Shown here piece by piece: positions 1-9,247 of a stretch of 64,000 nucleotides of DNA. The position numbers and the translations under genes were made by a program. The notes below the pieces were generated by a model. It was not told the origin of the DNA. It saw only the letters and a program-made list of their open reading frames with translations, and did not search any database. Numbering within the stretch: position 1 is the stretch's first letter; each line of letters begins with the position of its first letter. The stretch is from Streptomyces sannanensis (GTDB lineage: Bacteria; Actinomycetota; Actinomycetes; Streptomycetales; Streptomycetaceae), in the NCBI RefSeq assembly GCF_039536205.1, contig NZ_BAAAYL010000001.1:2294001-2358000 (forward strand), written 5' to 3'.

Positions 1-30
1 TCCGCCCGGAGGGCGGGGTCGGGGGCGTCT

Positions 31-125
31 GGTGCGTGCGATCGCAAGGCGGAGGGAGGAGAGCGCAGCGGGCTGCGCCGACGACCGACAACGCGGCGAG
101 CGTGCGTGCCGGGCGTTCCCGACCA
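31..125. repeat. Dispersed GC-rich intergenic repeat, copy 1
   Basis: This non-coding stretch downstream of leuA carries gcgatcgcaaggcggag near its left end and cgacaacgcggcgagcgtgc near its right end. The same two end motifs recur around 51875-51958 and, inverted and more diverged, around 51698-51780. The similarity points to a dispersed, imperfectly palindromic intergenic repeat rather than a gene. Boundaries are approximate because they were set by eye. Confidence 0.45.
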
Positions 126-147
126 GGCGGGACTTTCGAAACACGCC

Positions 148-2045
<1,898 letters not shown>

Positions 2046-2243
2046 GATGCGAAGCAGCCTAGCCGAGCGGCGACAGAACCGGCGGTCCTGTTCCACCATG
2101 CGGGACCAATGGACAAAAACGGACAAAAGGTTCACCACATCACTCCGGCCGCACGATTGCCCGAGGCTCCGGACATCACTCCATTTCATGAATCATGGTT
2201 GCAGCTAGTGACAGCCGCGTGACTCAGTGCCACATTGCCGGAC

Positions 2244-3305
2244 ATGACCGCAATCGAACCCGTCTTCTGCGGCATCGTGCCGCCTCATCTTCTCGACCAC
2301 CTGGCCACGACCGGCCGCCCCGCCGTCGCCGCGGCTGCCCGCCGCACCCTGATCGCCGACTCCGCCCAGCGCACCACCCGTCGGCTGACCACGGTCGTCG
2401 GCACCCCCACCCTCGCTGCGCCCTCGGGCGCGGTGGCGAACAAGCCGCACCGCACCGTCCACGACGCCGAGCACAGCGAGCAGCTGCCGGGCATCGTGGT
2501 GCGCCGTGAGAGCAAGGACCCCGTCCGGGACGCGACCGTCAACCGTGCGTACGCGGGTCTGGGCGCGACCTTCGACCTGTTCCTGAACGCCTTCTCGCGC
2601 GACTCCATCGACGGCAGCGGACTCCCGCTGATCGCCACCGTCCACTTCGGCGAGAACTACGGCAACGCCTTCTGGAACGGCGAACAGATGGTGTTCGGCG
2701 ACGGGGACGGCGAGATCTTCCTCGACTTCACCCTCCCCGTCGACGTCATCGGCCACGAGCTGGCCCACGGCGTCACCCAGTACACCGCCAATCTCACCTA
2801 CTTCGGCCAGCCCGGCGCGCTCAACGAGTCGATGTCGGACGTCTTCGGCTCGCTGGTCAAGCAGTACGCACTCGGCCAGAGCGCCGAGGACGCCGACTGG
2901 CTCATCGGTGCCGGGCTGCTCGCCGGTGAGGTCGAGGGCGTGGCGCTGCGCTCCATGAAGGCTCCCGGCACGGCGTACGACGACGACGTCCTCGGCAAGG
3001 ACCCGCAGCCCGCGACCATGGACGACTACGTCCGCACCGGCCGTGACAACGGCGGCGTCCACATCAACTCCGGCATCCCCAACCACGCCTTCTACCTGCT
3101 CGCCACCGCCCTCGGCGGCAACGCCTGGGAGCGGGCCGGCCAGATCTGGTACGACGTACTCACCGGCGGCGAGCTCCGGAGCAAGGCGAGCTTCGCCGAC
3201 TTCGCCCGGCTGAGCGTGGCCGCCGCGCAGTCCCGTTTCGGCGAGGGCGACGAGGTCCAGGCGGTGCTCAAGGCCTGGTCACAGGTGGGCGTGCCCACCG
3301 GCTGA
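2244..3305 (+). CDS. Protealysin-like M4 family metalloprotease
   Basis: Thermolysin-family zinc endopeptidase of 353 residues. The active site HELAH is at residues 171-175, and the third zinc ligand is Glu195 in GALNESMSD. The C-terminal helical half includes the catalytic-histidine region NGGVHINSGIPNH. There is no signal peptide; the N-terminus (CGIVPPHLL, residues 9-17) is the short propeptide of the protealysin subgroup, whose members act inside the cell or leave by non-classical routes. The ATG at 2244 was preferred to an upstream in-frame TTG at 2235. The next gene is a likely dedicated inhibitor, as in known protealysin-emfourin pairs. No strong ribosome-binding site is visible. Confidence 0.9.
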   Translation: MTAIEPVFCGIVPPHLLDHLATTGRPAVAAAARRTLIADSAQRTTRRLTTVVGTPTLAAPSGAVANKPHRTVHDAEHSEQLPGIVVRRESKDPVRDATVNRAYAGLGATFDLFLNAFSRDSIDGSGLPLIATVHFGENYGNAFWNGEQMVFGDGDGEIFLDFTLPVDVIGHELAHGVTQYTANLTYFGQPGALNESMSDVFGSLVKQYALGQSAEDADWLIGAGLLAGEVEGVALRSMKAPGTAYDDDVLGKDPQPATMDDYVRTGRDNGGVHINSGIPNHAFYLLATALGGNAWERAGQIWYDVLTGGELRSKASFADFARLSVAAAQSRFGEGDEVQAVLKAWSQVGVPTG

Positions 3306-3389
3306 CCCCGTGGCTCCGGCACCCGGCCGGCGGGCCGGGTGCCGGAGCCCCTCGTGCGCGGACGGCCACGAGGCTGTAGACAGGGAGTC

Positions 3390-3656
3390 ATGCGTATCCA
3401 GGTAAGGCGCACCGGAGGGTTCGCCGGCATCGAGCGGTTCGCCGAAATCGACACCACCACCCGCCCCGACGCGGCGGAGTGGCACGCCCTGGTGGAACGT
3501 GCGGTGGCGGACGGCCATGAAACCCCTCCCATCGGCGTACCGGACGGTTTCAACTACCAGATCACCGTCGACGCGCACACGGTCTACTGCTCCGACCCAC
3601 GGCTCACCGAGGCCCAGCGCGAGCTGATCACCCGGGTCATGAAAGAAGGGGCGTAA
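3390..3656 (+). CDS. Emfourin-like M4 protease inhibitor
   Basis: An 88-residue protein starting at ATG 3390 behind a good cagggag ribosome-binding site, 84 bp after the M4 protease stop. It begins MRIQVRRTGGFAGI and has the central pattern DGFNYQITV and a C-terminal LTEAQRELI helix. This size and layout match emfourin, the M4-protease inhibitor encoded beside protealysin in Serratia, and related proteins next to M4 genes in actinomycetes. By inference it holds the neighbouring protease inactive in the cytoplasm. The family call is from memory of the pattern and was not searched. Confidence 0.75.
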   Translation: MRIQVRRTGGFAGIERFAEIDTTTRPDAAEWHALVERAVADGHETPPIGVPDGFNYQITVDAHTVYCSDPRLTEAQRELITRVMKEGA

Positions 3657-3684
3657 ATCGCGCCCTTCCGCTTGGATGCTCCAC

Positions 3685-4500
3685 ATGACTTCTGTGGAGC
3701 ATGATCTGGACCGGCTCGAGGGCTACTACGACGGCGTCCCGCGCGCCGGCGCGCGCACCGAGGACTTCGGGCCGCTGACCCTCTTCGTCCGCGAAGGCGC
3801 CGGCTGGCCCTTCTACGCGCGCCCCACCCGCGGCGCCACGACCGCGCCGGTGACCGCCGACGACGTCGACCGCGTCCGGGCCCGGCAGCGCGAGCTCGGC
3901 ATACCGGAGGCCTTCGAATGGGTCGCCGAGGACACTCCCGGGCTGCGCGCCGCCGTCGAGAAGTCCGGGCTCACGGTGCACGAGCACCCGCTGATGGTCC
4001 TCGACCCGGAGGCCGCCGCCCCGGAACCGCATCCGTCCGTACGCCTCCTGGGCGCCGACGACCCGCTGCTGCCCGCCGCGCTCGCCGTACCGCACCTCGC
4101 CTTCGCCGCGCCCGGCACGGCGATCGGCGAGGCCGGCCCGGCCGAGCTCGCCGCGGAGATCGCGGCGCGGGCCGACGACGGCAGGACCGAGCATGTCGCC
4201 GGCCGTCTGAGGGCCGGCACGACGGCGGTGGCCGCGGCCGTCGAGGACGGGGTGGTGCTCTGCTCCGGGACGCACAATCCGCTCGACGGCGTGACGGAGA
4301 TCGTCGGCGTCGGCACGCTGCCGACCGCTCGCCGCCAGGGACTGGGCCAAGCGGTCACCGCCGCCCTCGTCGCCGACGCGAGGGCTGGTGGCATCGGCAC
4401 GGTGTTCCTCTCGGCGAGCGACGAGGACGTGGCCCGTATCTACGCCCGCCTGGGCTTCCGCCCGGTGGGCACCGCACTGATCGCGGAACCCGCGGAGTAG
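3685..4500 (+). CDS. GNAT family N-acetyltransferase
   Basis: A 271-residue protein with a C-terminal GNAT fold. The acetyl-CoA pyrophosphate loop is in VGTLPTARRQGLGQAVTAAL (motif A, Q/R-x-x-G-x-G/A type), followed by ARIYARLGFRPVG near the end (motif B). The N-terminal half is typical of two-domain actinobacterial acetyltransferases whose first half lost catalysis. The acceptor substrate cannot be read from sequence. ATG 3685 has a weak GGA nine bases upstream; an in-frame ATG at 3676 is an alternative. It follows the inhibitor gene by 28 bp and may share its transcript. Confidence 0.82.
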   Translation: MTSVEHDLDRLEGYYDGVPRAGARTEDFGPLTLFVREGAGWPFYARPTRGATTAPVTADDVDRVRARQRELGIPEAFEWVAEDTPGLRAAVEKSGLTVHEHPLMVLDPEAAAPEPHPSVRLLGADDPLLPAALAVPHLAFAAPGTAIGEAGPAELAAEIAARADDGRTEHVAGRLRAGTTAVAAAVEDGVVLCSGTHNPLDGVTEIVGVGTLPTARRQGLGQAVTAALVADARAGGIGTVFLSASDEDVARIYARLGFRPVGTALIAEPAE

Positions 4501-4509
4501 GACGCCGCC

Positions 4510-4739
4510 TCAGGGAAGCGCGGCCCCGACGGAAGCCTCCGCCGCCTCGTGGTCGCCTCCCGCGCCGACCGCGAAATCATGGAGCCGAAGTGCGTATGGA
4601 CCGCCATGGTCGAGGCCCCGGCCTCCTTCACCAGGCGGCGCGCGCTTGCCGGTCCCTGCTCGGCGAGCACGCGTGCGGCCGCGTCGAGAAGTGCGCGGCG
4701 GACATCGAGGGGCCCTGGCGCGAGCTTCCGGGTCGGCAT
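4510..4739 (-). pseudogene. TetR-family regulator, internally deleted remnant
   Basis: From ATG 4739 the frame encodes a convincing TetR DNA-binding head of 54 residues (first helix ALLDAAARVLAEQG, then the helix-turn-helix RRLVKEAGASTMAVHTHFGS). At about 4578 sense is lost in this frame. A different frame then reads through AVGAGGDHEAAEASVGAALP to a stop at 4510-4512, which looks like the tail of a regulator. The whole ligand-binding domain (normally 130-150 residues) is missing, so this is a gene with its centre deleted and frame broken. Its 3' end lies 10 bp from the convergent acetyltransferase. Confidence 0.7.
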
Positions 4740-4769
4740 CTCGCCATGCCCGTCACGGTTGGGCCATAC

Positions 4770-4809
4770 CACGCTGCCAGTCCTTCGCGACCTTCACATG
4801 AAGGTCGAG
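4770..4809. repeat. 40-bp direct repeat copied from the end of era
   Basis: These 40 bases are identical to 4919-4958 inside the 3' part of era. The last 15 bases (cacatgaaggtcgag) are then repeated once more in tandem at 4810-4824. The block sits just upstream of the TetR remnant. It contains the palindrome cgaccttca-ca-tgaaggtcg. The duplication is a rearrangement scar, and its position upstream of a regulator gene makes an operator role conceivable. Confidence 0.8.
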
Positions 4810-4886
4810 CACATGAAGGTCGAGGCTGCATCGATCTGCGGCTCCGCCGCGAGGCCGACGTACCCCAGCAGCGGCCCGGGCCAACC

Positions 4887-5828
4887 TCAGAAGCCCAGCT
4901 TGCGCAGCTGCTTCGGGTCACGCTGCCAGTCCTTCGCGACCTTCACATGAAGGTCGAGGAAGACCGGAGTACCCAGCAGTGCCTCGATGTGCTTGCGGGA
5001 CTTCATGCCGACCTCCTTCAGCCGGCTGCCCTTGGGGCCGATGATGATGCCCTTCTGGCTGGGACGCTCGATGTAGACGTTCGCGTGGATGTCCAGCAGC
5101 GGCCGGTCGGCGGGGCGGTCCTCGCGGGGCAGCATCTCCTCGACGACCACGGCGATGGAGTGCGGCAGCTCGTCCCGTACGCCCTCCAGCGCGGCTTCGC
5201 GGATCAGCTCGGCGACCATGACCTGCTCGGGCTCGTCGGTGAGGTCGCCCTCGGGATACAGCGCGGGGCCCTCGGGGAGCAGCGGTACCAGCAGGTCGGC
5301 CAGCAGCGAGACCTGCTTGTCGCCGACCGCCGAGACCGGGACGATCTCCGCCCACTCGATGCCCAGCTCCTGGCCGAGCCGGTCGATGGCGATCAGCTGC
5401 TCGGCGAGCGCCTTGGAGTCGACCAGGTCGGTCTTGGTGACGATCGCCACCTTCGGGGTCTTCTTGATCTCGGCGAGTTCCTTGGCGATGAAACGGTCAC
5501 CGGGGCCGAGTTTCTGGTCGGCGGGCAGGCAGAAGCCGATCACGTCGACCTCGGCCCAGGTGGTCCGTACGACGTCGTTGAGCCGCTCGCCGAGCAGGGT
5601 GCGCGGCTTGTGCAGGCCGGGGGTGTCAACCAGCACCAGCTGGGCGTCGGGCCGGTGCACGATGCCGCGCACGGTGTGCCGGGTGGTCTGCGGACGGTTG
5701 GAGGTGATCGCCACCTTCTGGCCGACCAGAGCGTTCGTAAGGGTGGACTTGCCCGCATTGGGACGGCCGACGAAGCAGGCGAAGCCGGACCGGTGGGTGG
5801 CCTCGTTGGGCTGGGTACGAACACTCAT
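4887..5828 (-). CDS. era: GTPase Era
   Basis: Era is an essential GTPase that binds the 3' end of 16S rRNA during small-subunit assembly. The 313-residue protein has the G1 loop GRPNAGKS (residues 20-27), TTRHTVRG switch I, DTPGL (G3) and TKTDL (G4). A C-terminal KH domain carries GSRLKEVGMKSRKHIEALLG and ends LHVKVAKDWQRDPKQLRKLGF-like. The start at ATG 5828 (MSVRTQPNEATHRSG) was preferred over in-frame codons up to 5897 because homology begins there. A 40-bp piece of its 3' end is duplicated downstream (4770-4809) without damaging this copy. Confidence 0.96.
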   Translation of the reverse strand: MSVRTQPNEATHRSGFACFVGRPNAGKSTLTNALVGQKVAITSNRPQTTRHTVRGIVHRPDAQLVLVDTPGLHKPRTLLGERLNDVVRTTWAEVDVIGFCLPADQKLGPGDRFIAKELAEIKKTPKVAIVTKTDLVDSKALAEQLIAIDRLGQELGIEWAEIVPVSAVGDKQVSLLADLLVPLLPEGPALYPEGDLTDEPEQVMVAELIREAALEGVRDELPHSIAVVVEEMLPREDRPADRPLLDIHANVYIERPSQKGIIIGPKGSRLKEVGMKSRKHIEALLGTPVFLDLHVKVAKDWQRDPKQLRKLGF

Positions 5829-5893
5829 GGCGCCCATTGTCCCTGATCGCCGAGGCCCCGCGGCACCGCCGGGCCTCAGGCCCTCCGGCGGCA

Positions 5894-6247
5894 TCAACCC
5901 GCCGCGATTCTCAGGCGCAGCTCGCCGTCGGGGCCGGCCAGGAAGACCGGGGTCTCGGCACCGCCCAGGTCGCGGACCGCCGCGCGGTCCGCGTCGGAGA
6001 CGGCCTCCGACTCGGCGACGACCGCCGCCGCCTCCAGTGACTTCGCGCCGCTGGCCACGGCCATCGCGACCGCGGTCTGCAGCGCGCTGAGCTTCAGCGA
6101 GTCCAGCTCGACCGTGCCCGCCACATAGGTGCGGCCCGTCTCGTCCCGTACGGCCGCGCCCTCGGGCACGGCGTTACGGGCACGGGCGCTGCGGGCCAGC
6201 GTGATGATCTTGCGGTCCTCGGGGCCAAGCTCGGTGCTCTCGCTCAT
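5894..6247 (-). CDS. Cytidine-deaminase-like protein lacking zinc ligands
   Basis: A 117-residue cytosolic protein with the alpha/beta pattern of the cytidine deaminase fold (ARSARARNAVPEGAAVRDETGRTYVAGTVE, then the helix LSALQTAVAMAVASGA). The H/C-A-E and C-x2-C zinc-binding residues of active deaminases are absent: there is no cysteine at all. A relative occupies the position beside era in many actinobacteria and is commonly labelled cytidine deaminase. Catalysis is unlikely on sequence grounds, so a structural or nucleotide-binding role is more plausible. It lies 65 bp upstream of era on the same strand. Confidence 0.75.
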   Translation of the reverse strand: MSESTELGPEDRKIITLARSARARNAVPEGAAVRDETGRTYVAGTVELDSLKLSALQTAVAMAVASGAKSLEAAAVVAESEAVSDADRAAVRDLGGAETPVFLAGPDGELRLRIAAG

Positions 6248-6289
6248 GCGCCGAGCATACGAACCCCCGAGGACCGAAAGCGGCCGGGG

Positions 6290-7009
6290 TCAGCCCTGGG
6301 CGCCCTTGACGAGCTTGTCGCCCGCGCGCTTGACCAGGTCCTCGAAGGCCTTGCCGGACGCGTCCGCCTTGCCGGGGACGTAGGCCATGCGGGCCAGCGC
6401 GGCGCCCTGGCGGATCACCGCCACGTCGGTCTCCAGCTTCATCTGGATTTCGGGCAAGTCCATCGACATGTGGAAGGTGTACGACTCCTCGCCCGCCGCG
6501 GGCACGGAGAGCTTCTGGACCTTGACGGGGATCTTCATGCCGTCGGACTCGACGGTGAAGGAGGTGCAGGCACTCAGTACGCCGTCGAAGCCCTTGAGGT
6601 GGTCCTCGGCGCCCTTCTCGAAGGTGAACACCTGCTCGCTCAGCAGATCGTTGCCGCCGTTGCCCTCGAAGTCGGCGCTGCCGCCCATCGTCGCACCGGC
6701 GATCTTGTCCTCCATGAAGGAGGCGATCCGCTGACACTCGGGCTTGTCCGCCTTGGCCACGGTGGACTCGGTGGGCTCCGTGGACTCCTTCCAGCCGGAC
6801 GGCAGGTCGGCGACCGTGAGGGTGGCAGCCTTCATCTGCTCCGCGGTGAGGGTCTTGGCCGCGGCGGCCTCGGGTTGGGCCTGCTGGTCGGCGCTCTTGT
6901 CCGGCTTCGCGGCGCCCTTGTCGTCGTCCCCGCCGCCACAGGCGGAAGTAAGGAGGAGGGCCGGGACGGCGAGAGCGACAGCGGTACCGCGACCTATGCG
7001 AATGCGCAC
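6290..7009 (-). CDS. Putative lipoprotein of unknown function
   Basis: A 239-residue secreted lipoprotein. The chosen GTG start (7009) gives VRIRIGRGTAVALAVPALLLTSACGGG: a positively charged n-region, a hydrophobic core and an LTSAC lipobox, then an acidic/Ala-Pro linker. The mature part begins around ADLPSGWKESTEP, a pattern found in actinobacterial surface lipoproteins, with two conserved-looking cysteines (PECQR, LSACTSF) that may form a disulphide. No enzymatic motif is visible. An in-frame GTG at 7048 would precede the signal peptide with an odd extension, so it was not used. Confidence 0.72.
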   Translation of the reverse strand: MRIRIGRGTAVALAVPALLLTSACGGGDDDKGAAKPDKSADQQAQPEAAAAKTLTAEQMKAATLTVADLPSGWKESTEPTESTVAKADKPECQRIASFMEDKIAGATMGGSADFEGNGGNDLLSEQVFTFEKGAEDHLKGFDGVLSACTSFTVESDGMKIPVKVQKLSVPAAGEESYTFHMSMDLPEIQMKLETDVAVIRQGAALARMAYVPGKADASGKAFEDLVKRAGDKLVKGAQG

Positions 7010-7097
7010 GAAGGTGACTCCCCAAAGAGGTTCCGGGCCGAAGATCACGACCCGCGGAGGAGGGTACCGGCTGGCCGCCCCCGGCCCGCAAGGGGAT

Positions 7098-7451
7098 TTA
7101 CGCGCGGTCCAGGCGCAGCCGGTCGGCCCTGGGGAGGCCGGCGACCACCAGGTCGTAGGAGTCCTCGATGAGTTCGCGGACCATCGTGGGCGGAAGCCCG
7201 TCGACCGACACGGTGTTCCAGTGGCGTTTGTTGAGGTGGTAGCCCGGAACGATCGCCGGGTGGGACGTGCGCAGCCGGACGGCCTCGTCCGGGTCGCACT
7301 TCAGGGAGACCGTGAGGGGGCGCTCCTCCAGGGCGCTGAGGGCGAACATCTTCCCGCACACCTTGAAGACGGAGTGTTCCGGTGTGAAGGGGAACTCCTC
7401 CACGGCGGCGTTGAAGTCGAGGCAGAACGCCCTCAGCTCCTGGGGGGTCAT
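7098..7451 (-). CDS. MmcQ/YjbR family DNA-binding-like protein
   Basis: A 117-residue protein of the MmcQ/YjbR family: opening helix [21 protein letters not shown], central VFKVCGKMFAL, then LKCDPDEAVRLRTSHPAIVPGYHLNKRHWNTV and the C-terminal REL(I)EDSYDLV. These are the family's standard blocks (CyaY-like fold). The biochemical role is unknown, although DNA binding has been suggested for relatives. Its ATG overlaps the stop of the upstream CNNM/CorC gene by 4 bases, so it is translationally coupled to the ybeY-CorC operon. Confidence 0.85.
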   Translation of the reverse strand: MTPQELRAFCLDFNAAVEEFPFTPEHSVFKVCGKMFALSALEERPLTVSLKCDPDEAVRLRTSHPAIVPGYHLNKRHWNTVSVDGLPPTMVRELIEDSYDLVVAGLPRADRLRLDRA

Positions 7452-8740
7452 TCCGGTTGGGTCCCTTCCGGTTCTTCCGGTTCGACGAGCACCGTGACGA
7501 TCCTGTTGCGGCGGCCGGCCGGGGACTCGGCGGTCAGCCGGAGCGTTCGCCCGTCCGGCAGGCCGACCAGCGCGCTCGCCCCGGCGATGGGGACCCGGCC
7601 CAGCGACTTGGCCAGCAGTCCGCCGACCGTTTCGACGTCCTCGTCGTCGAAGGCGCCGAGGCCGAACAGCTCGCCGAGGTCGCCGATGTCGAGCCGGGCG
7701 GTGACCCGGTAGCGGCTGTCGCCGAGCTCCTCCACCGGCGGCAGCTCCCGGTCGTACTCGTCGGTGATCTCACCGACGATCTCCTCCAGGATGTCCTCGA
7801 TCGTGACGATTCCCGCCGTGCCGCCGTATTCGTCGATGACGACGGCGACATGACTGCGTTCCTGCTGCATCTCGCGCAGCAGGTCGCCCGCGTTCTTGGT
7901 GTCCGGGACGAAGGACGCCGGCCGCATGACCGTGGAGACCAGATCGGCCTCGGCCTCGCGGTTGATGTGCGTGCGCCGGACGAGGTCCTTGAGGTAGACG
8001 ATGCCGACGATGTCGTCCTCGTTCTCCCCGGTCACCGGGATCCGGGAGAAGCCGGAGCGCAGGGCGAGGGTCAGCGCCTGGCGGATGGTCTTGTAGCGCT
8101 CTATGCAGACGAGATCGGTGCGGGGCACCATGACCTCGCGTACGAGGGTGTCGCCGAGCTCGAAGACGGAGTGCACCATCCGACGCTCCTCGGCCTCGAT
8201 CAGCGACTCCCGTTCGGCGAGGTCGACCATGGCCCGCAGTTCGGCCTCGGAGGCGAAGGGGCCCTTGCGGAAGCCCTTGCCCGGGGTGAAGGCGTTGCCG
8301 ACGAGGATCAGCAGCTGCGGGATCGGGCCCATGATCCTGGCGAGCGGCAGCAGGACGTACGCGGCGGCGGTGGCCGTGTTCAGCGGGTGCTGGCGGCCGA
8401 TGGTGCGCGGCGAGACGCCCACCGCGACAAACGAGACCAGCACCATCACCGCGAAGGCGACGAGCAGCGCCTGCCAGGTCTTGTCGAACTCCCGGAGACA
8501 GGCATAGGTGACCAGCACCCCGGCCCCCATCTCACAGGCGATCCGCACCAGCAGGGCGACGTTGAGATAGCGGGTGGGGTCGGCGGCGACCTGCGCGAGC
8601 TTGTCGGCACCGCGCCGCCCGGAGCGCACCGCCTCCTCGGCCCGGAAGCTGGAGGTACGGGCGATGCCCGCCTCCGCGCAGGCGGCCAGCCAGGCGACGA
8701 CGACCAGCAGGACCGCGCCGACGATCAGCTGCGTGGTCAC
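7448..8740 (-). CDS. CNNM/CorC-type transporter (hemolysin family)
   Basis: A 430-residue membrane protein with an N-terminal DUF21/CNNM transmembrane region (about four hydrophobic segments in residues 1-140). A pair of CBS domains follows ([12 protein letters not shown] ... [24 protein letters not shown], then [30 protein letters not shown]), and then a C-terminal CorC_HlyC domain (residues ~340-425). Family members are implicated in magnesium/cobalt efflux; the hemolysin label is historical. Its GTG start overlaps the ybeY stop and its own stop overlaps the YjbR gene, so the three form a tightly coupled operon downstream of phoH. Confidence 0.92.
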   Translation of the reverse strand: MTTQLIVGAVLLVVVAWLAACAEAGIARTSSFRAEEAVRSGRRGADKLAQVAADPTRYLNVALLVRIACEMGAGVLVTYACLREFDKTWQALLVAFAVMVLVSFVAVGVSPRTIGRQHPLNTATAAAYVLLPLARIMGPIPQLLILVGNAFTPGKGFRKGPFASEAELRAMVDLAERESLIEAEERRMVHSVFELGDTLVREVMVPRTDLVCIERYKTIRQALTLALRSGFSRIPVTGENEDDIVGIVYLKDLVRRTHINREAEADLVSTVMRPASFVPDTKNAGDLLREMQQERSHVAVVIDEYGGTAGIVTIEDILEEIVGEITDEYDRELPPVEELGDSRYRVTARLDIGDLGELFGLGAFDDEDVETVGGLLAKSLGRVPIAGASALVGLPDGRTLRLTAESPAGRRNRIVTVLVEPEEPEGTQPE

Positions 8741-9234
8741 GAGACGGTCGGCGCGGGCGACGGACCGCTCAGTCCCTTCTCCGCCCGCCAGCCGTCGATG
8801 ATCGCCGCCTGAAGCCCGAACATCTCGGCCTTCTCGTCCGGCTCCTCGTGGTCGTAACCGAGGAGATGCAGCACGCCGTGGACGGTGAGCAGCTGGAGCT
8901 CCTCGTCCATGGAGTGCCGCGTCGGGGCCTCCTGGCCCTGCTTCGTGGCCACCTCGGGGCAGAGCACGATGTCACCGAGGAGCCCCTGCGGGGGCTCCTC
9001 GTCGTCCTTGGCCGGCGGACGCAGCTCGTCCATCGGGAAGGACATGACATCGGTCGGGCCCGGCAGGTCCATCCACTGGATGTGGAGCTGCTCCATGGCA
9101 TCGGCGTCCACGACGATCACCGAGAGTTCGGAGAGGGGGTGGATGCGCATCCGTGCGAGTGCGTAGCGGGCGACATCGAGAATCGCCTGCTCCTCCACCT
9201 CGGTTCCGGACTCGTTGTTGACGTCGATCGACAT
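8737..9234 (-). CDS. ybeY: Endoribonuclease YbeY
   Basis: YbeY is a single-strand endoribonuclease needed for 16S rRNA 3'-end maturation and ribosome quality control. The 165-residue protein (ATG 9234, [10 protein letters not shown]) carries the zinc signature [16 protein letters not shown] (H-x3-H-x5-H) near residue 115 and the upstream [10 protein letters not shown] strand, both diagnostic. It starts 13 bp after the phoH stop and overlaps the CorC gene by 4 bases, the usual actinobacterial order. Era, another 16S-processing factor, lies further downstream. Confidence 0.96.
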   Translation of the reverse strand: MSIDVNNESGTEVEEQAILDVARYALARMRIHPLSELSVIVVDADAMEQLHIQWMDLPGPTDVMSFPMDELRPPAKDDEEPPQGLLGDIVLCPEVATKQGQEAPTRHSMDEELQLLTVHGVLHLLGYDHEEPDEKAEMFGLQAAIIDGWRAEKGLSGPSPAPTVS

Positions 9235-9247
9235 GGTGGTGACTTGT

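Noticed and set aside
2205..3086. 293-codon ORF opposite the M4 protease
   Set aside because: Val/Gly/Arg-rich antisense frame; HELAH and other protease motifs prove the plus strand is coding.
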